Both the position numbers and the translations under genes were made by a program. Under the pieces are notes generated by a model that made no database searches, had not been told where the DNA came from, and saw nothing but the letters and a program-made list of their open reading frames with translations. DNA of 64,000 bases, from contig JAREIK010000707.1 in assembly GCA_029783825.1 (NCBI GenBank), forward strand, positions 49,582-113,581, given 5' to 3'. This document shows, piece by piece, positions 26,061 to 39,215 of this stretch. Origin of the DNA: Sapria himalayana. Lineage: Eukaryota > Streptophyta > Magnoliopsida > Malpighiales > Rafflesiaceae. Every line of letters starts with the position of its first letter. Position 1 is the stretch's first letter.

Positions 26061-26394
26061 ATCTCCCCCTCCTCCTTCAAACATTAAATGTCTTTTTTTG
26101 CTTTCCTTTCTTGTGCATTATCACATTTTGCACCCTTTATCTATTATAATTGTGATATCTATTAATCTTTATCATGCTAAAAATTACTTATCTATTAATG
26201 TAAATTTTGCAAATGCATTGCCTAGATATTCATGATATAATGATTGGGCATTATTTTTTTTTGAAATAAAACATGGCAAAATGAGCTTAGATCATTAGTA
26301 GATGTATAAATGGGTTATTAATGGATTTTTGAATAAAGATTTTTTGATTGGGCTAGAAACTTTTAATTAATTTTGTATGTAGTCAATCGAGATT

Positions 26395-28210
26395 GATGGA
26401 TGGAGAAAAAATTAAGTATCTATGTAATCATCACAAGTGTCAAAATATTCCTTTTCGTGATGCAAACACTCTAAGATATCATTTGGCTAAATATGGCTTT
26501 GTTCCAAATTATTTTATTTAGTTTTATCATGGGGAAAGTACAATGGCTAGATATTCAGTTCGTTAGTGCAGACTTCAATATGGATTACATGGATGAACCA
26601 CCTAATCCTAAAGCTCATAAATTTTATGAAATGCTTAAAGTTGTAGATAAAGAGTTGTGGCTTGATTGTAAAACACATTCACAATTGTCACTTGTGGCTC
26701 GACTAATGAGGATTAAATCATAAAATCATATGTCTGAGAAATTATATGATCAGGTGACAGAACTATTGAAGGATATTGTTCAGGATAATAATTTGTTGTG
26801 TTTTATTATTTAGTACTTTAAGTATTATTGTAATTTAATCTAATTGAAACCTAACATTATGGATGTAAGTATCTTCGTAATTTGAATTTGAATGTTAGAA
26901 ACAAGGCAAAAGTTAAAGGTTCTATTTGCAATGCATATTTAGTAGAAGAAGCATCATCATTTTGTTCTTATTATTTTGAGGATCATATCAATACAAAAAA
27001 TACAAATGTGCCACGGAATTATGAAGGTCATGTGATGGAAGAAAATGATTCTATGGACAAACTATCTTTCTTCAAGAACTGTGGAAAGGCATTTGGAATA
27101 GCAATGAAAAGATATATGAGAGATGAAGAGTACAAAGTAACTCGGAGCTATGTTTTACTTAATTATGAGAAGGCTGCACCATATATTGAGTATGTATACC
27201 CAAAATGGTTGCAGGTTTAATCATAGTTTAATTTTATCTTTAATAGGAATTATAAAAAATTGATATACATTTTTTACTATCTTTTTATATTTGTGTAGTA
27301 TTTATGTTGAGCAGTTAAAATATAAGCATCGAGCAATTTCCAGCAAAGATGTCGATTATTTGCTAGAAACTAAATTTGCGAATTGGTTAAAAAATTATGT
27401 GAGAATAATTAAGTTTTATATTTTTGAATTATTTAATTTTTAGTATCTTTTATTTGTTAATATCATTTTTTTAATTTGTCACAGGCAATTGATCCTTCAA
27501 ATGGAGATTCAAATATTTTCATTCAGATTCTAAGTAAAGGCCTGTTTAGATATGTGACAACCTATCCTGGGTATTTTGTTAATGGATATAAAGTTCACAC
27601 AATCAGGCATGGTTCTTCTAAAATAACAATAAATAGTGGTGTATGCATTAAAAGCTCAAGTTATAGTGCAGATGAGATTGATTATTATGGTCAACTCAAA
27701 GAAGTTATTGAGTTGGAGTATCCTGGACTCGAAAACAATAGGATTGTATTATTTAACTACGAGTGGTTTGATCCTACACAAAATGTAAGCACACAGATTT
27801 ATTCAGATTATAAGCTAGTAGATGTTAACCATAAATGTAGATATAATCGATATGAGCTATTTATTATGACAGTTCAAGCCACTCAGGTATATTATTATAC
27901 AAATCCGAGTTTATCTCATGATAAGAGAGTTTAGTGGGTGATTTGCAAAATCAAAGCTTGATCAAAATTTCAAGTACCAACATCGCAACAAAGAAGTACA
28001 GACTTAGAAATTGTACCGGCATTCCAAGACGATGACATAAATTATTTTGAGCCTTTGAATGTAGATGATGAACCATAAAATTTATGTGACTCAAATGGTG
28101 GCACAATAGAAATTGAAGATGATCATTTTCTATCTAAAGATGAGTTTGAACTTCTATCGGAATCAGACAAAATCTATCATTATTTTTGTTATAATTTTAA
28201 ATTGTTATAA
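26395..28210 (+). pseudogene. TnpD-type CACTA transposase, catalytic domain deleted
   Basis: Blocks in order. 26395-26560, transposase-associated domain (NHHKCQN, LRYHLAKYGFVPNYF, stop, FYHGE). 26565-26800, the linker before the catalytic domain (NPKAHKFYEML, HSQLSLVARLMRIKS, stop, SEKLYDQVTELLKDI). About 26870-27220, the region after DUF4218 (NLNVRNKAKVKGSICNAYLVEEASSF written in part). 27299-27398, a small exon between AG and GT (VEQLKYKHRAISSKDVDYLL). 27485-28210, DUF4216 (YPGYFVNGYKVHT, NEIDYYG-like ADEIDYYGQLKEVIELEY, NRIVLFNYEWFD) with stops at V*W, KA*S and P*N. The Transposase_21 DDE domain expected between the second and third blocks is missing; only about 70 bp separates them. It cannot make active transposase. 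Confidence 0.85.
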
Positions 28211-28340
28211 TTTTATTATAAATTTAAATTATCAAAGACTTTTTATATTTTGTTGAAATCTATCAGCGTGTTTTATTCGAAAATGTATGCTTTTTCATCA
28301 CATCCCTATTTTTGTTCTATGTTTTATTTTTTATAATAGA

Positions 28341-30221
28341 TGGTGCCTAAAGGACCTGGTTGTGGTGGAGGTTGACGTGGACACAGAACTGAACCAAATT
28401 TAACTAGTATGTTACATCATGTTGCAAATCAGTCCCATCTCATAGCCACCATATAGAGACTTCAACATCACAATCACCATCTCCATTTCTATCACCATCA
28501 CCATCTTTGAGACCTCTTCTATCACCTTTATCAAATGTAAGCCAACCACTAATTGTACTTCCTACACACACTTTTAATCCATCTCTATCTTCTACACCAT
28601 AGTTTACACTGGTTGTTCTCCCATTTACAATACCAACGACATCATCAAATGTCATGCCTTCTGGTGTACTCAGTGTAAAGTATTGAGAGTGTGGATGAGA
28701 GGTAAAAGAAATATGTAAAAATAAATTGAAAAAAAAAATTTTGATATTACTGTCAGTGGTTTTTTTAAAATTATTATGATTTGCTTATTTTCAATGTTAT
28801 ATATTTATTTGTACAGTTTTATTCCATCTCACAAGTGTTCAACTATAATTACAAAGACATTCAAGAAAATAGCTAATTCTAAAGCTTTTTCCTGGAAGAA
28901 AATTTCTAAATCGACAAAAGAGTCATATTTTAATGACTTTCAGGTAAAAATAACAAAACAAAAACATTGAAAAATAAATATCTAATTATTTAAATTATAT
29001 GTTGGTTATTATTCAAGTAGATAATAATTGTTTTCTTATTATTAATATAAATTCTTTTGTCATTTTTCTATTTATAAAATAAGTGCACATGGGCACCCAA
29101 ATTTAATGGAAAGATAAAGTCATTATGAGATATCAAAGTTGCTCAATGGTATTCTGATTTTGTCCATAAATTAAAGAAAATGAAAGAAAGGCCTGATTTT
29201 ATATATGAGGAAGACTAGCCCGAGTAGCTTAATTATTGGGAGGAACCAGCTATGAAGAAAAAATCAGATATTGCCACAAAAAATTGACGAAGTGAGGTAG
29301 CTGGACTAAGTACATGAATCTCTCGACACGCTGGAGGTTCAAAGTCGAGCATTGAGCACACTCGAGATTTAGTAAAAAATTAAAATTCTAAACATATCTA
29401 TATTTTGTGATTGTCCTATTAGTCCAATAAATAAAATCTCTGCATGGTTATATTGATTTAGTTAAATCTTTTTATCATTTGTTTTTTTATGAATTAAATA
29501 AAACAAATTCTAGGCTGGAGAATTGGGTTAAAATCCAAAATATTATGAGATTTTCAGGAAGATGCATGTGAAGAAAGTGGATGGTCAGTATGTTGACAAC
29601 AAGTCTGAGATTATTGCTATAAAAAATTGTATTATTAATTAGATTTTATAAAACTACAGTACATTATGAAAATTAATTTGAATGAAAAATATTTATTTTA
29701 TTTTTTGTATATCTAGAATAGTTTTTTCTCTATTTTTATCTCATGACCTAATGGAGGAACATGGATAGCTGCTCATCAACAAGTTTAGAGTTCTATGGAT
29801 CTTCAACCAATTAACTATGATCCTATTTATTTGGAGACAATAGGAGGTCAAAAGAAGCAGCGAGTGTATGGAATCGCCTCTAAGGGAGTGGCATTTAATA
29901 TAGTAGTCGTGCTTCTAATTCATCTATCTCAGCAATGGTGGATGAGGTGGTCGAACAAGCACTAGAAAAAAATCAATGTATTGTAGTTATGGAGACTGAA
30001 ATTAAAAAGAAAGAAGTGCAGATAACTAATTTGATGAAAGAAATGCAAGAAATTAAAGAAATGAAATATGAGATGAAATAAATTAAAAATGTAATGCAAT
30101 AGCAGATGTCCTATATGGAGTCATAGTTAGCAGCATTGGTGCAATAGATTGCATTCAGAGATCTAGCTACGAATCCTAACAAGAGAGGCTAGCATTCTTT
30201 ATAACTTATGAGGATGATTGA
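28341..30221 (+). pseudogene. TnpA-type transposase (Transposase_24), element A copy
   Basis: Five decayed exons. 28341-about 28690: MVPKGPGCGGG, stop, then a Pro/Ser-rich stretch with a frame change. 28817-28943: FIPSHKCSTIITKTFKKI...TKESYFNDFQ. 29084-29371 (288 bp): YSDFVHKLKKMKERPDF and YWEEPAMKKKSDIATKN, with two Trp codons now TAG. 29514-about 29640: AGELG...YYEIFRKMHVKKVDGQYVDN. About 29746-30221: C-terminal coiled-coil region. Motifs fit Pfam Transposase_24, the DNA-binding TnpA partner of CACTA transposition. The last acceptor reads CAT where element B has CAG. Many stops make it a pseudogene. Confidence 0.85.
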
Positions 30222-30559
30222 GTATGAAAATTATATCTGAACTGTTATTTATTTTTGTCTATGTATAGAAAAAAATTATGATATTTGTTTGCAGGTTTCA
30301 ATTTCTTTTTCTGGTTTTCTTCTTTGCTTTTCTGATTAACCAATTTATGAATATTTGTAGTACACATTATGTGAGACCAAAGAAAAAATTCTGATTCAAA
30401 GCATTCAGACATTACCATTGTCCTTCTAGTGATTCGGTCTCATATTTACCGATTTCAGCTTTATCAAAAAGATGGCGAGCTTATCTTATCTTTATTATTC
30501 TAAAAATATTTTATTTTTGCACTCTCTTTATTTCTAAACATAATTACTGGACATCTTTT
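30222..30559. other. TnpA 3' flank shared with element B
   Basis: Non-coding, but similar to 44759-45080 of element B (for example GCATTCAGACATT and TTTTATCAAAAAGATGG). It contains no gene. It is the transposon-internal 3' UTR or spacer before the right modules. Confidence 0.6.
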
Positions 30560-31715
30560 GGATTTTTGTTGAAGCTGTATGACAATCAACTTTAATTTAT
30601 GTTTGCTCATGTCAATAATATTTGTTTTTATATATCTGTGGATATGTTTTTGTGTCTCTAAATTTTTTGGGTAGAGTTTTAGCATATTATAGGTATGTAA
30701 AAGCCTATTTTTAGTAGCAGTAGCAGTGGCAGCGACGACAATGATGGTAGCGGAAGCAATAGCAGCAGCTGCTGCAACGGTAATAGTTGAGGCAGCGGTG
30801 GCAGCAATTGGAGCAACGACAGCACCGATGTAGTGGCAGAAGCGACATCAGTGGCAGTAGTGGAAACAGCAACATTAGTGGCAGTTGTGAAAATGGCGGT
30901 AGTAGTGGTGGTGGCGGGGGTGGCAGCAGCAGCACTGGTAATGCGATAGCAATAGTTGCAGCACCGACAGTGGCATCAGTGACAGCGGCAGCGGCATCGG
31001 CAGTGCCAGTGGTATCGGCAGCGGTAGTGGCAGTGGTAGAGGTAGTGGTAAAGGTAGTGGCAGAGGTAGCGGCAGGGATAGTGGGAGTAGCTGCAATGGC
31101 AACAAATACGGTATATACGTACGTATATATTCAATATATACGTACATATAATGCTACAATATTTTATGTACATATAAGTTGAGTATATATATGTACTCAA
31201 TATATATATATGCATAAAACTGTAATTTATATGCACATATACTATAGTAATATGTGTACGAGTGAAATGCTAGTATATATGTACAGTTTACTACAACAAT
31301 ATATATTTACCAAAACATAGATTTTTATTTATTTATTTTGATTTTATTTGGTGGTTTAAATTTCTTACAGATATGGTACCGCATTGTTTCCCATACGAAG
31401 CTTGTATAAGTGATGACATATTTCAACAAACATTAAGCACCGTGACTCAGACAACATTTTTGTAGCAAAAAGTTGGTGATCAGAGGAGCAGATGGAGAGA
31501 AAACAATGTCAATGCATTGATAGATTATACTATATGCATAGTCGGTAAATAAATTGATTAATAAAATGTAATATAGTTTTTGTTATTTTTTTTGTTTTTG
31601 TTATTTAAAATATTATATTAGAATAAGTTAATAATTGAATTTTTATTTGTTTAATTTAAAAGTTTTATTTAGAGTTTTTGCTTTTATAAACTTTAATTTA
31701 AAAATATTAAATTAT
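30560..31715 (+). repeat. Terminal module R1
   Basis: Forward copy of the A/B module: TTGAAGCTGTATGACAATCA, then TTTTAGCATATTATAGGTATG, a trinucleotide array (30712-31107, GTA/GCA/GGC mix), the GTAC/TATA palindromes (31110-31310) and the conserved core (31363-31575, from TTTCTTACAG to AAAATGTAATATA). Long overlapping frames in the array are low-complexity. Confidence 0.82.
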
Positions 31716-32790
31716 TTAATTAAATTTTTGTTGAAACTGTATTACAATCAACTTTAATTTTTGTTTGTTCATGTCTATATTAACTATTTTTATATATTTG
31801 TGAATATGTTTGTGTTCCTCTGAATTTTTTGGGTAGAGTTTTAACCTATTATAGGTATGTAAAATCCTATTATCGGCAGCGGTAGCCACTGTAGTGGCAG
31901 CGGCAGTGGTAGTGACGGTAGTGGTGCTAGTGACTGTAGTAGCGGTAGTGGCTCCAGAAGCATCACATGTGGCAACTACGGTAGTAGTAGCAGCAATTGC
32001 ACCATTGGAAGTGGTGGTAGCAGCGACAATAGTAGTGGAAGCAGAGGCAGTATGGTAGCAGCGGCAGTAGTGGCAGCGGCGGCGGCAGCATCAGCGACGA
32101 CTGTGCGAGCAATGACGGCAGCACCAGCAGCAACCACAATGTCAATGGCAGCAGCGACTCGGGTGGCAGTGATGGTGGGAACAACAGGAATGGAAACAAA
32201 TGCGGTGTATATGTGAGTATATTGTCAATATATACGTACATATAATTCTACAGTATTTTATGTACATATATACTGAGTATATATGTACTCATTATATATG
32301 TACGCATAATACTATAATTTATATGTACAAATACTACAGTAATATATGTACGAGTGAAATGCTAGTATATATGTACATTTTTGCTGCAGTAATATATATG
32401 TATCAAAACATAGTTTTTTTATTTAATTTTGATTTGATTTGTGGTTCAAATTTCTTACAGATGTGGTACCGCGTTGTTTCCCATATGAAGCTTGTATAAG
32501 TGTAATGATTTTTCAACAGACATGAAGCACCATGACTCGGACAACTTTTTCGCAGTGGAATATTGGTAATCAGAGGAGCGGATGGAGAGAAATCAACATC
32601 AATGCATTGATTGATTATACTTTATGCATGGTTCGTAGATACATTGATTACAAAGATATAATATAATTTTTGTTATTTTTTTTAGTTATTTAAAATATTG
32701 TATTAGAATAAGTTATTAAATAATTTTTTTTGTTTAATTTAAAATTTTCATTTATAGTTTCTATTTATTAAATTTAATATAAAATTATTA
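31716..32790 (+). repeat. Terminal module R2
   Basis: Second forward module, same order of parts: trinucleotide array 31873-32200, palindromes 32203-32400, core 32451-32662. It joins R1 and R3 directly, so the right end holds three modules in tandem. Confidence 0.82.
32262..32288. repeat. 27-bp near-perfect palindrome in module R2
   Basis: The arms GTACATATATACT and AGTATATATGTAC are exact reverse complements around a single central base. Close variants occur at the same place in the other modules, for example about 45868-45895 and 47350-47375. It could be a protein-binding or cruciform site of the element ends; function is inferred. Confidence 0.7.
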
Positions 32791-33985
32791 AATTATTTAA
32801 TTAAATTTTAGTTTAAGCTATATGACAATCAACTTTAATTTGTGTTTGTTTATGTCTATAATAATTATTTTTATATATCTATGAAAATGTTTGTGTGTCT
32901 CCGAATTTCTTGGGTATAGTTTTAGCCTATTATAGGTATGCAAACCCCTATTATCAGTAGCAATAGCAGTGGTATCGGCTGTAGTGGTAGCAGAAGCGCC
33001 AGCGGTGGTAGTGGTGGCAGTGGTAGTGGCGGTGGCTGTAGGGGCGATAGTAGTGGCTGCATCGGAAATAGCGACAACTCCAGAAGAAGTGGTAGAGGCA
33101 GCAGTAGTAGCTGCGACAGTGGTGGTAGCAGCAGCGGCAACGGTAGCTGCAACATGTTGCGGTAGCACTAGCAATGGGGGCAGCAACGATAGCAGCCGTA
33201 GCGGCCACTGGTAGTAGTGGCCTGTGGTGGCGGTAGCAGCGATAGTCACAGCATCATCGATAGTGGTGACAGCAAAGGCAGCGGTGGCAACGGCGAGAAT
33301 AATAGTGGTATTGGTAGCGACAGCATCAACAGGAGCAGCAGGAGGAGTGGCAGCAGGAGCATCATCAACAGCACAAAATTAGTTATATACATACGAATAA
33401 AGTCAAAAAATGCATACATATAATACTGCAATATTTTATGTACATATATACTGAGTATATTTGTACTCAGTTTATATGTACACATAATACTACTATTTTT
33501 ATGTACAAATACTACAATAATATATGTACGAGGGAAATGATAGTATATATTTACATATATACTACAGAATTATATATGTATCAAAACATAACTTTTTTTA
33601 AATTTGACTGAGTGGTTTAAATTGTTGGCAGATATGATACCAAAATGTTTCTCATACAAAGCTTTTATAAGTGATGAGATTGTTCACTAAATATTACGTG
33701 TCGTGACTCGGGTAGCTTTATCACAGTAGAAAAATGATGATAGGAGGAGCAGAAGGAGAGAAAGTAACGTCAATGAATGGATATATTATACTTTATGCAC
33801 TGTCGGTAGATACATTGATGAATAAGCTGAAATAAATTTTTTTTATTTTTTTGTTTCAATTATGTAAAATATTAAATTAGAATAAGATATTAAATGATTT
33901 TACTTTTTATTTATTATAAATTATTTATAGTTTCAATTTTTATTCAATTTGATATAAATATATCATAATTATTTAATTAAATAAT
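32791..33985 (+). repeat. Terminal module R3
   Basis: Third forward module: trinucleotide array 32954-33376, palindromes 33380-33575, core 33625-33835. It is the mirror partner of L1, being next to the terminal repeat, which makes the inverted ends of element A about 1.7-1.8 kb long. Confidence 0.82.
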
Positions 33986-34476
33986 TTTAAAATAATTTAG
34001 ATTCTGAAATTAATTTTGAAATTAAAATATATAGGGAAAATTCCCTAACTAAATTAGCAAGGAAAAATTCCATGCTAATTTAGATAGGGAATTTTCCCTA
34101 GCTAATTTAGCTAGGTAAATATTAAAATTAGCGATGGATTTTCTGTCACTAAATTTATTTAGCTAGGGACTATATTAGTCACTAAAATTTATAGACCAGC
34201 ACTTTAGCTAGGGAATCATCCATCATTATTTTCGTTTAGCGAAGAAAAATCTCATTTATCATGCTAATTTAACTAGGGAATTTTTCTTTTTTAGTAAGAG
34301 ATTTTTCCGTCCCTAACTTTTTAGCTAGGGACATTTTTCGTCACTAAATTTTAGTAATAAATACTTTAGATAGGGAACTGATCCGTCGGTAATCCATCGC
34401 TATGTTATATTTAGTGACGAAAAATACCCATTAGCTAGAAAATTGTCCCTAGCTATATGGGATTTTTATTGTAGTG
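33986..34476 (-). repeat. Right terminal/subterminal inverted repeat of element A
   Basis: Ends ...GGGATTTTTATTGTAGTG, the exact inverse of the left terminus. Subterminal TAGCTAGGGA and TTAGCGATGGA motifs run in the mirrored order of 3126-3590. Confidence 0.88.
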
Positions 34477-35403
34477 TCATTTGTTATGTACTATAGTTTT
34501 TGTAACTCATCTTTTTACTTAGATGTATGATTATTAACTCAGAAAATAATAATCATAGTATAAAAATTATTTTTTGCTTAATATTTCTTCTTGTTTTTTT
34601 AAAATATTAAAATAGCTACTAAAAAATTATCTAAAATCATTTGTTATAGTAATATACAGGTTGAAATTTGGTTGCTAATTTTTTTTTATTTTTATTTTTA
34701 GAGTTATTTGTAGTCTTATTTTTGTAAGTTATATTTGTAAGTAATTAATTTTTAATTTTATTTTTTTGGATAATGTTAAGATTATATATTTTTATTTTTA
34801 TGGTCAGATATTTTATTATATGTCTGAATATTATTGATATGTTACTTATTCATTTTTTACTTGTTTATAAATAATGAATCATTATACATTTATACTATTT
34901 TTCAATGGTTAAATGAAATAATATGTTTTTTTAATAAATGAAATAATATGAAAATTTAATTACTAATTAATAGTTTTCATGGTTATTAGTAATATTATTT
35001 ATTTTCTCCATTGTTATAACCATAAATTAATTTTAAAATTTTTGAAATTTATTTGATTAATTTATAAATAGTATTATAATAATAACCATAAAAATTTCAT
35101 AAACTAGTGACCATAAATTTATTTATGGAATAATATAATTAATGGTTAATTATAATATAATTTTGTTTTCTAATATTTCTTGTCTCTGACTGGTCTCACC
35201 CACATCTGGTCGTTTCTACGTAATTAGGTCAGTTCGCTACTAAAAAAACTTAGTCTCTTAGAACACACTACCATCGTAGCATCGTTTCAAAGATCCATAT
35301 CAAACAAAAATAACTCTAATTATATATATATATATATCTCTCTCTCTCTCTACGTGTTTTTTTTTGTTTTTTTTCATTATAATTTAATAAGAAATTAATA
35401 ATG
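34477..35403. other. AT-rich spacer between element A and the GATA array
   Basis: No gene. Near 35318-35352 a (TA)n tract runs into (CT)n. Near 35234 the sequence CGCTACTAAAAAAACTTAG vaguely recalls a CACTA terminus, but nothing supports it further. Confidence 0.6.
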
Positions 35404-38400
35404 AGTATATAGACTGATATATAGATAGATAAAAAAAATAAAAAGTATAATAGATAGAAAGATAAATAGATTTATATAAAGATAGATAGACCGATAGATA
35501 AATAGACATATTGACAAATAAATAAATAGATAAATATACTGATAGGGATATAAACTGATAAATATATAAAGAGATAGATAGATAAATAGATAGACAGAAA
35601 GAAAGATAAATAGGTAGATTGAGAGATTGACATATTTGTAGATTGATATATAGACATGTAGACAAATAAAAAGATAAAGAGATAGACAGATTGATTGATT
35701 GATTAATTGATTGATTAACATAAAGATAGAAAGATAAAAAGATGTATAGACAACTTAATAGATAGATAGAAACATAGACACATAGGAAAATAGAAAGATA
35801 GGTAAATATATAAATAGATCGGTAGAAACATAGATAGTTAGATAGATAGACATAAAGGCATAGAGAGAGATAGATAGATTGATAGATTGATTGATTGATA
35901 GAGTGACAGATAAACAGATAGACTAATAGAATGATAGACAAAAACATAGATAGATAGATAAACAGATAGATCAATAGATAGAAATATAAATTGATGGGTA
36001 GATAAACATATAGAAAGATAGAACGATTTATATATTTACATATTATTGGATTGACATATAGATATGAAGATAGATAGACAGATAAATAGATAAAAAGGTA
36101 GAAAGCTAGATATAGAGATATAAATTTAGATAGAGAGAAAGATACTTAGTTAGAAAGATATATAGATAGATAGATGCACACATAGTTCTAAAAAATAGAT
36201 AGACACATATATAGGTAGATATATAAAAAAATTGACAGATAAATAGATACATAGATTGATAGATTGTAGATTCATATATTTACAGATAGATAGATAGATT
36301 CACAGATATATAGATTTATAGATAGATAGATTTACAGATATATAGATAGACAAATATACAGATAGACTAATAGACTAATTGGTAGATAAATAGATAGATA
36401 GATAGATTATAATACAAATGGATAGGAAGATTGACACATCGATAGATAAATAAATAGACAAATATATAAATAAATAACTAGATAGATAGATAGATAGATA
36501 AATAGATAGACACATAAACCAATAGATAGATATATAGATAGACAGATAGATAGATAAACACATAGACAGATAGATTAATAGACAAATAGATAGGTATATA
36601 GGTAGTAAGATAGTTAAAAAGTTAGAGAAATAGATAGACAGATAGGCAGGGAGATAGAAAGAAAGATAGAAAGATAGACTAATAGACATATAGATAGATA
36701 TATAGTTAGATAGATATATAATTTGAAAGTTAGATAAATAGTAATATAGAAACATAGATAGAAAGATAGATAAATGAAGAGATAGATAACAAATAGACAG
36801 ATAGACAGAAATATTGATAGACATACTGATAGTTTTATAGATTGATAGGTTGACAGATTGATAGATAAATAATTGATAGATAGACAAATAGACAAATAGA
36901 TAGACATGACAAAAAATAGATAGAAAAATGAATAAATAGATAGACAAATAGACAGATAGACATATTGATAGTTTGACTGATAGACGGATAGATAGATAGA
37001 TAGATAGATACATACATAGGTAGAAATGAAGACAGGCAGAGATATAGATTGATATACACATAGACAAATAGATAGATAGATAAGCAGATAGATAGATATA
37101 TAGATAGATAGATGTATAGAAAAAAAATAGATAGACAAATAGATGCATAAATAGTAAACACATAGATAAATAGACATATAGCAAAATAGATAAATAGATA
37201 GGTATATAGAATGATTAATAAATAGATAGATAGATAAACAGATAGACAGATAAATAGATAAATAGATAGATAGATAGACAGATAAATAGACAAATAGATA
37301 GATAGATAGACAAATAAACTCATAGATAGATAGACAAATAGATATGTAGATAGTGAGACACATAGATAGTAAGATAGATAGAAATAAAGAGATATATATA
37401 GATAGATAGATAGACAAATAGATAGTTAGATGAATAGACAAATAGAAAGTTAGACAGATATATATATACTCATTGATAGAAAATTGGATAGATAGATTGA
37501 TAAACATATAAACAGATAGATAGATAGACATATAGATAGATAGATAGAAATATAGATACATAGACAGATAGATAGATTGATTGACAATTATATAGATAAA
37601 TTGATAGACAAATAAATAGAGAGTCTGCTAAATAGATAGATAAAAATATTGACACATAGACAGATTGAAAGATATATAGATATATCAATACATAGATAGA
37701 CACATAGATAAATAGACACATAAATATATAAACAAATAGATAGATAGATAGATAGACAGAAAGATAGATATATAGTTAGATAGATAGATAGATAGTTAGA
37801 AAGGAAGATAGATAGATAGACAGATAGATAGATAGACAAATATATAGATAGATAGACAATTAGATAGATAGATATACATAAAGATAGAAAGATACCTAGA
37901 TAGATAGATTTATAGATATATAGATAGACCGATAGATAGATAGACATTTAGATAGATAGACAAATAGGCATTTAAACATTTAAATAGATTGATATTTAAA
38001 TAGATAAATATTTAGATAGATAGATAGACAAATAGATAGATACATTGATAGAAATATAGATAGATAGATTGATACATAGATTGATAGTTAGATAGATAGA
38101 AAGATATGGAGATAGGTAGATACACATATAGATAGATAGATAGAATGATAGAGGGACATATAGACAAATAGATAGATAGATAGTTAGAAAGATAGAGAGA
38201 TATACAAATAGAAAGATTGACAGAAAGAGAGATAAATAAATAGATCAATAGAAATAAATAAAGATAGGTAGATAGTTAGATAGATAGATAAAAATATAGA
38301 TAGATAGATATATAGAATGATAGATTGATATATGATATATATATATATATATATATATAGATAAATTAATAGATAGATTGATTTATAGATTGTTGGGTAT

Positions 38401-38723
38401 ATATAAGATACATAGATAGATATATAGTTAGATAGATAGTTAGTTAGAGTGATATAGATAGATATATAGATAAATAGATACATAGAATGAAAAAAAGATA
38501 GATATATTGATAAATTGATAGATAGATAGACTTATATATAGATAGACATATAATAAAGATAGATATATATATAAAGACAAACAGACATATAAATAGATAG
38601 ATAGTTAGATAGAAAAATATATAGGTAGATAGATATGTAAATAAATAGGAAGATCAATAATATATTGATGGATTGATAGATTGATATATAGATAAATAGA
38701 TAGAGGGAGAGGGAGAGAGAGAG

Positions 38724-38770
<47 letters not shown>

Positions 38771-39178
38771 TAGATCGATAGATCGATATATAGATATATA
38801 GATAATTAGATAATTAGATCATCATATAGTCAGATAGTTAGATAGATTGATAGATAGATATAAAGAAAGATAGATAGATAAAATGATTGATTGATAGAAA
38901 AATAGACACATTGAAAAATAGATAGATAGTTAGATAGATAGATAGATAGATTGGTAGATAGATAGACATTTAGACAGATAAACACGTAGAAAGATAGACA
39001 GACTCTCAGTAGATAGATAGATGGATAAACATATTTATAGGCAGATAAGTTTATAGCCAGATAGATAGATAAGAAGATGCATAGATAAACAAATAGACAA
39101 ATAGTTGGTTGGACATATAGACACATAGGCAAATTTACAAATAAACATATAGATAGAAAGAAAGAAAGATATATAGAT

Positions 39179-39215
<37 letters not shown>

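Larger units (their letters stand above)
3126..34476 (+). mobile_element. CACTA (En/Spm) element A, about 31 kb, defective
   Basis: The left end reads CACTACAATAAAAATCCC and the right end is its inverted complement; the first 23 bases match exactly. The similarity continues inward as a colinear inverted repeat: 3126-3590 pairs with 33986-34476, and the adjoining modules also pair. CACTA termini, subterminal TAGCTAGGGA/TTAGCGACGGA motifs and TnpD/TnpA remnants are the hallmarks of the plant CACTA superfamily. The flanking trinucleotides are TAT on the left and TCA on the right, so no 3-bp target duplication is visible. The element is unusually large because of nested repeats and captured gene fragments. 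It carries no intact transposase, so it is non-autonomous. Confidence 0.87.

Noticed and set aside
25682..26235. Ser/Leu-rich frames over the CT tract
   Set aside because: Low-complexity (CT)n and (TA)n sequence.
32200..32499. 99-codon plus-strand frame in module R2
   Set aside because: Covers the palindromes and the core; equivalent frames are not kept in the other modules.
35225..35260. Possible extra CACTA terminus (CGCTACTAAAAAAAC)
   Set aside because: First bases do not match and no subterminal repeats follow.
36614..37561. 315-codon minus-strand frame, and dozens like it in the arrays, encoding Tyr-Leu-Ser-Ile repeats
   Set aside because: Translation of a degenerate tetranucleotide repeat, open in several frames at once; no start context, splice signals or non-repeat domains.
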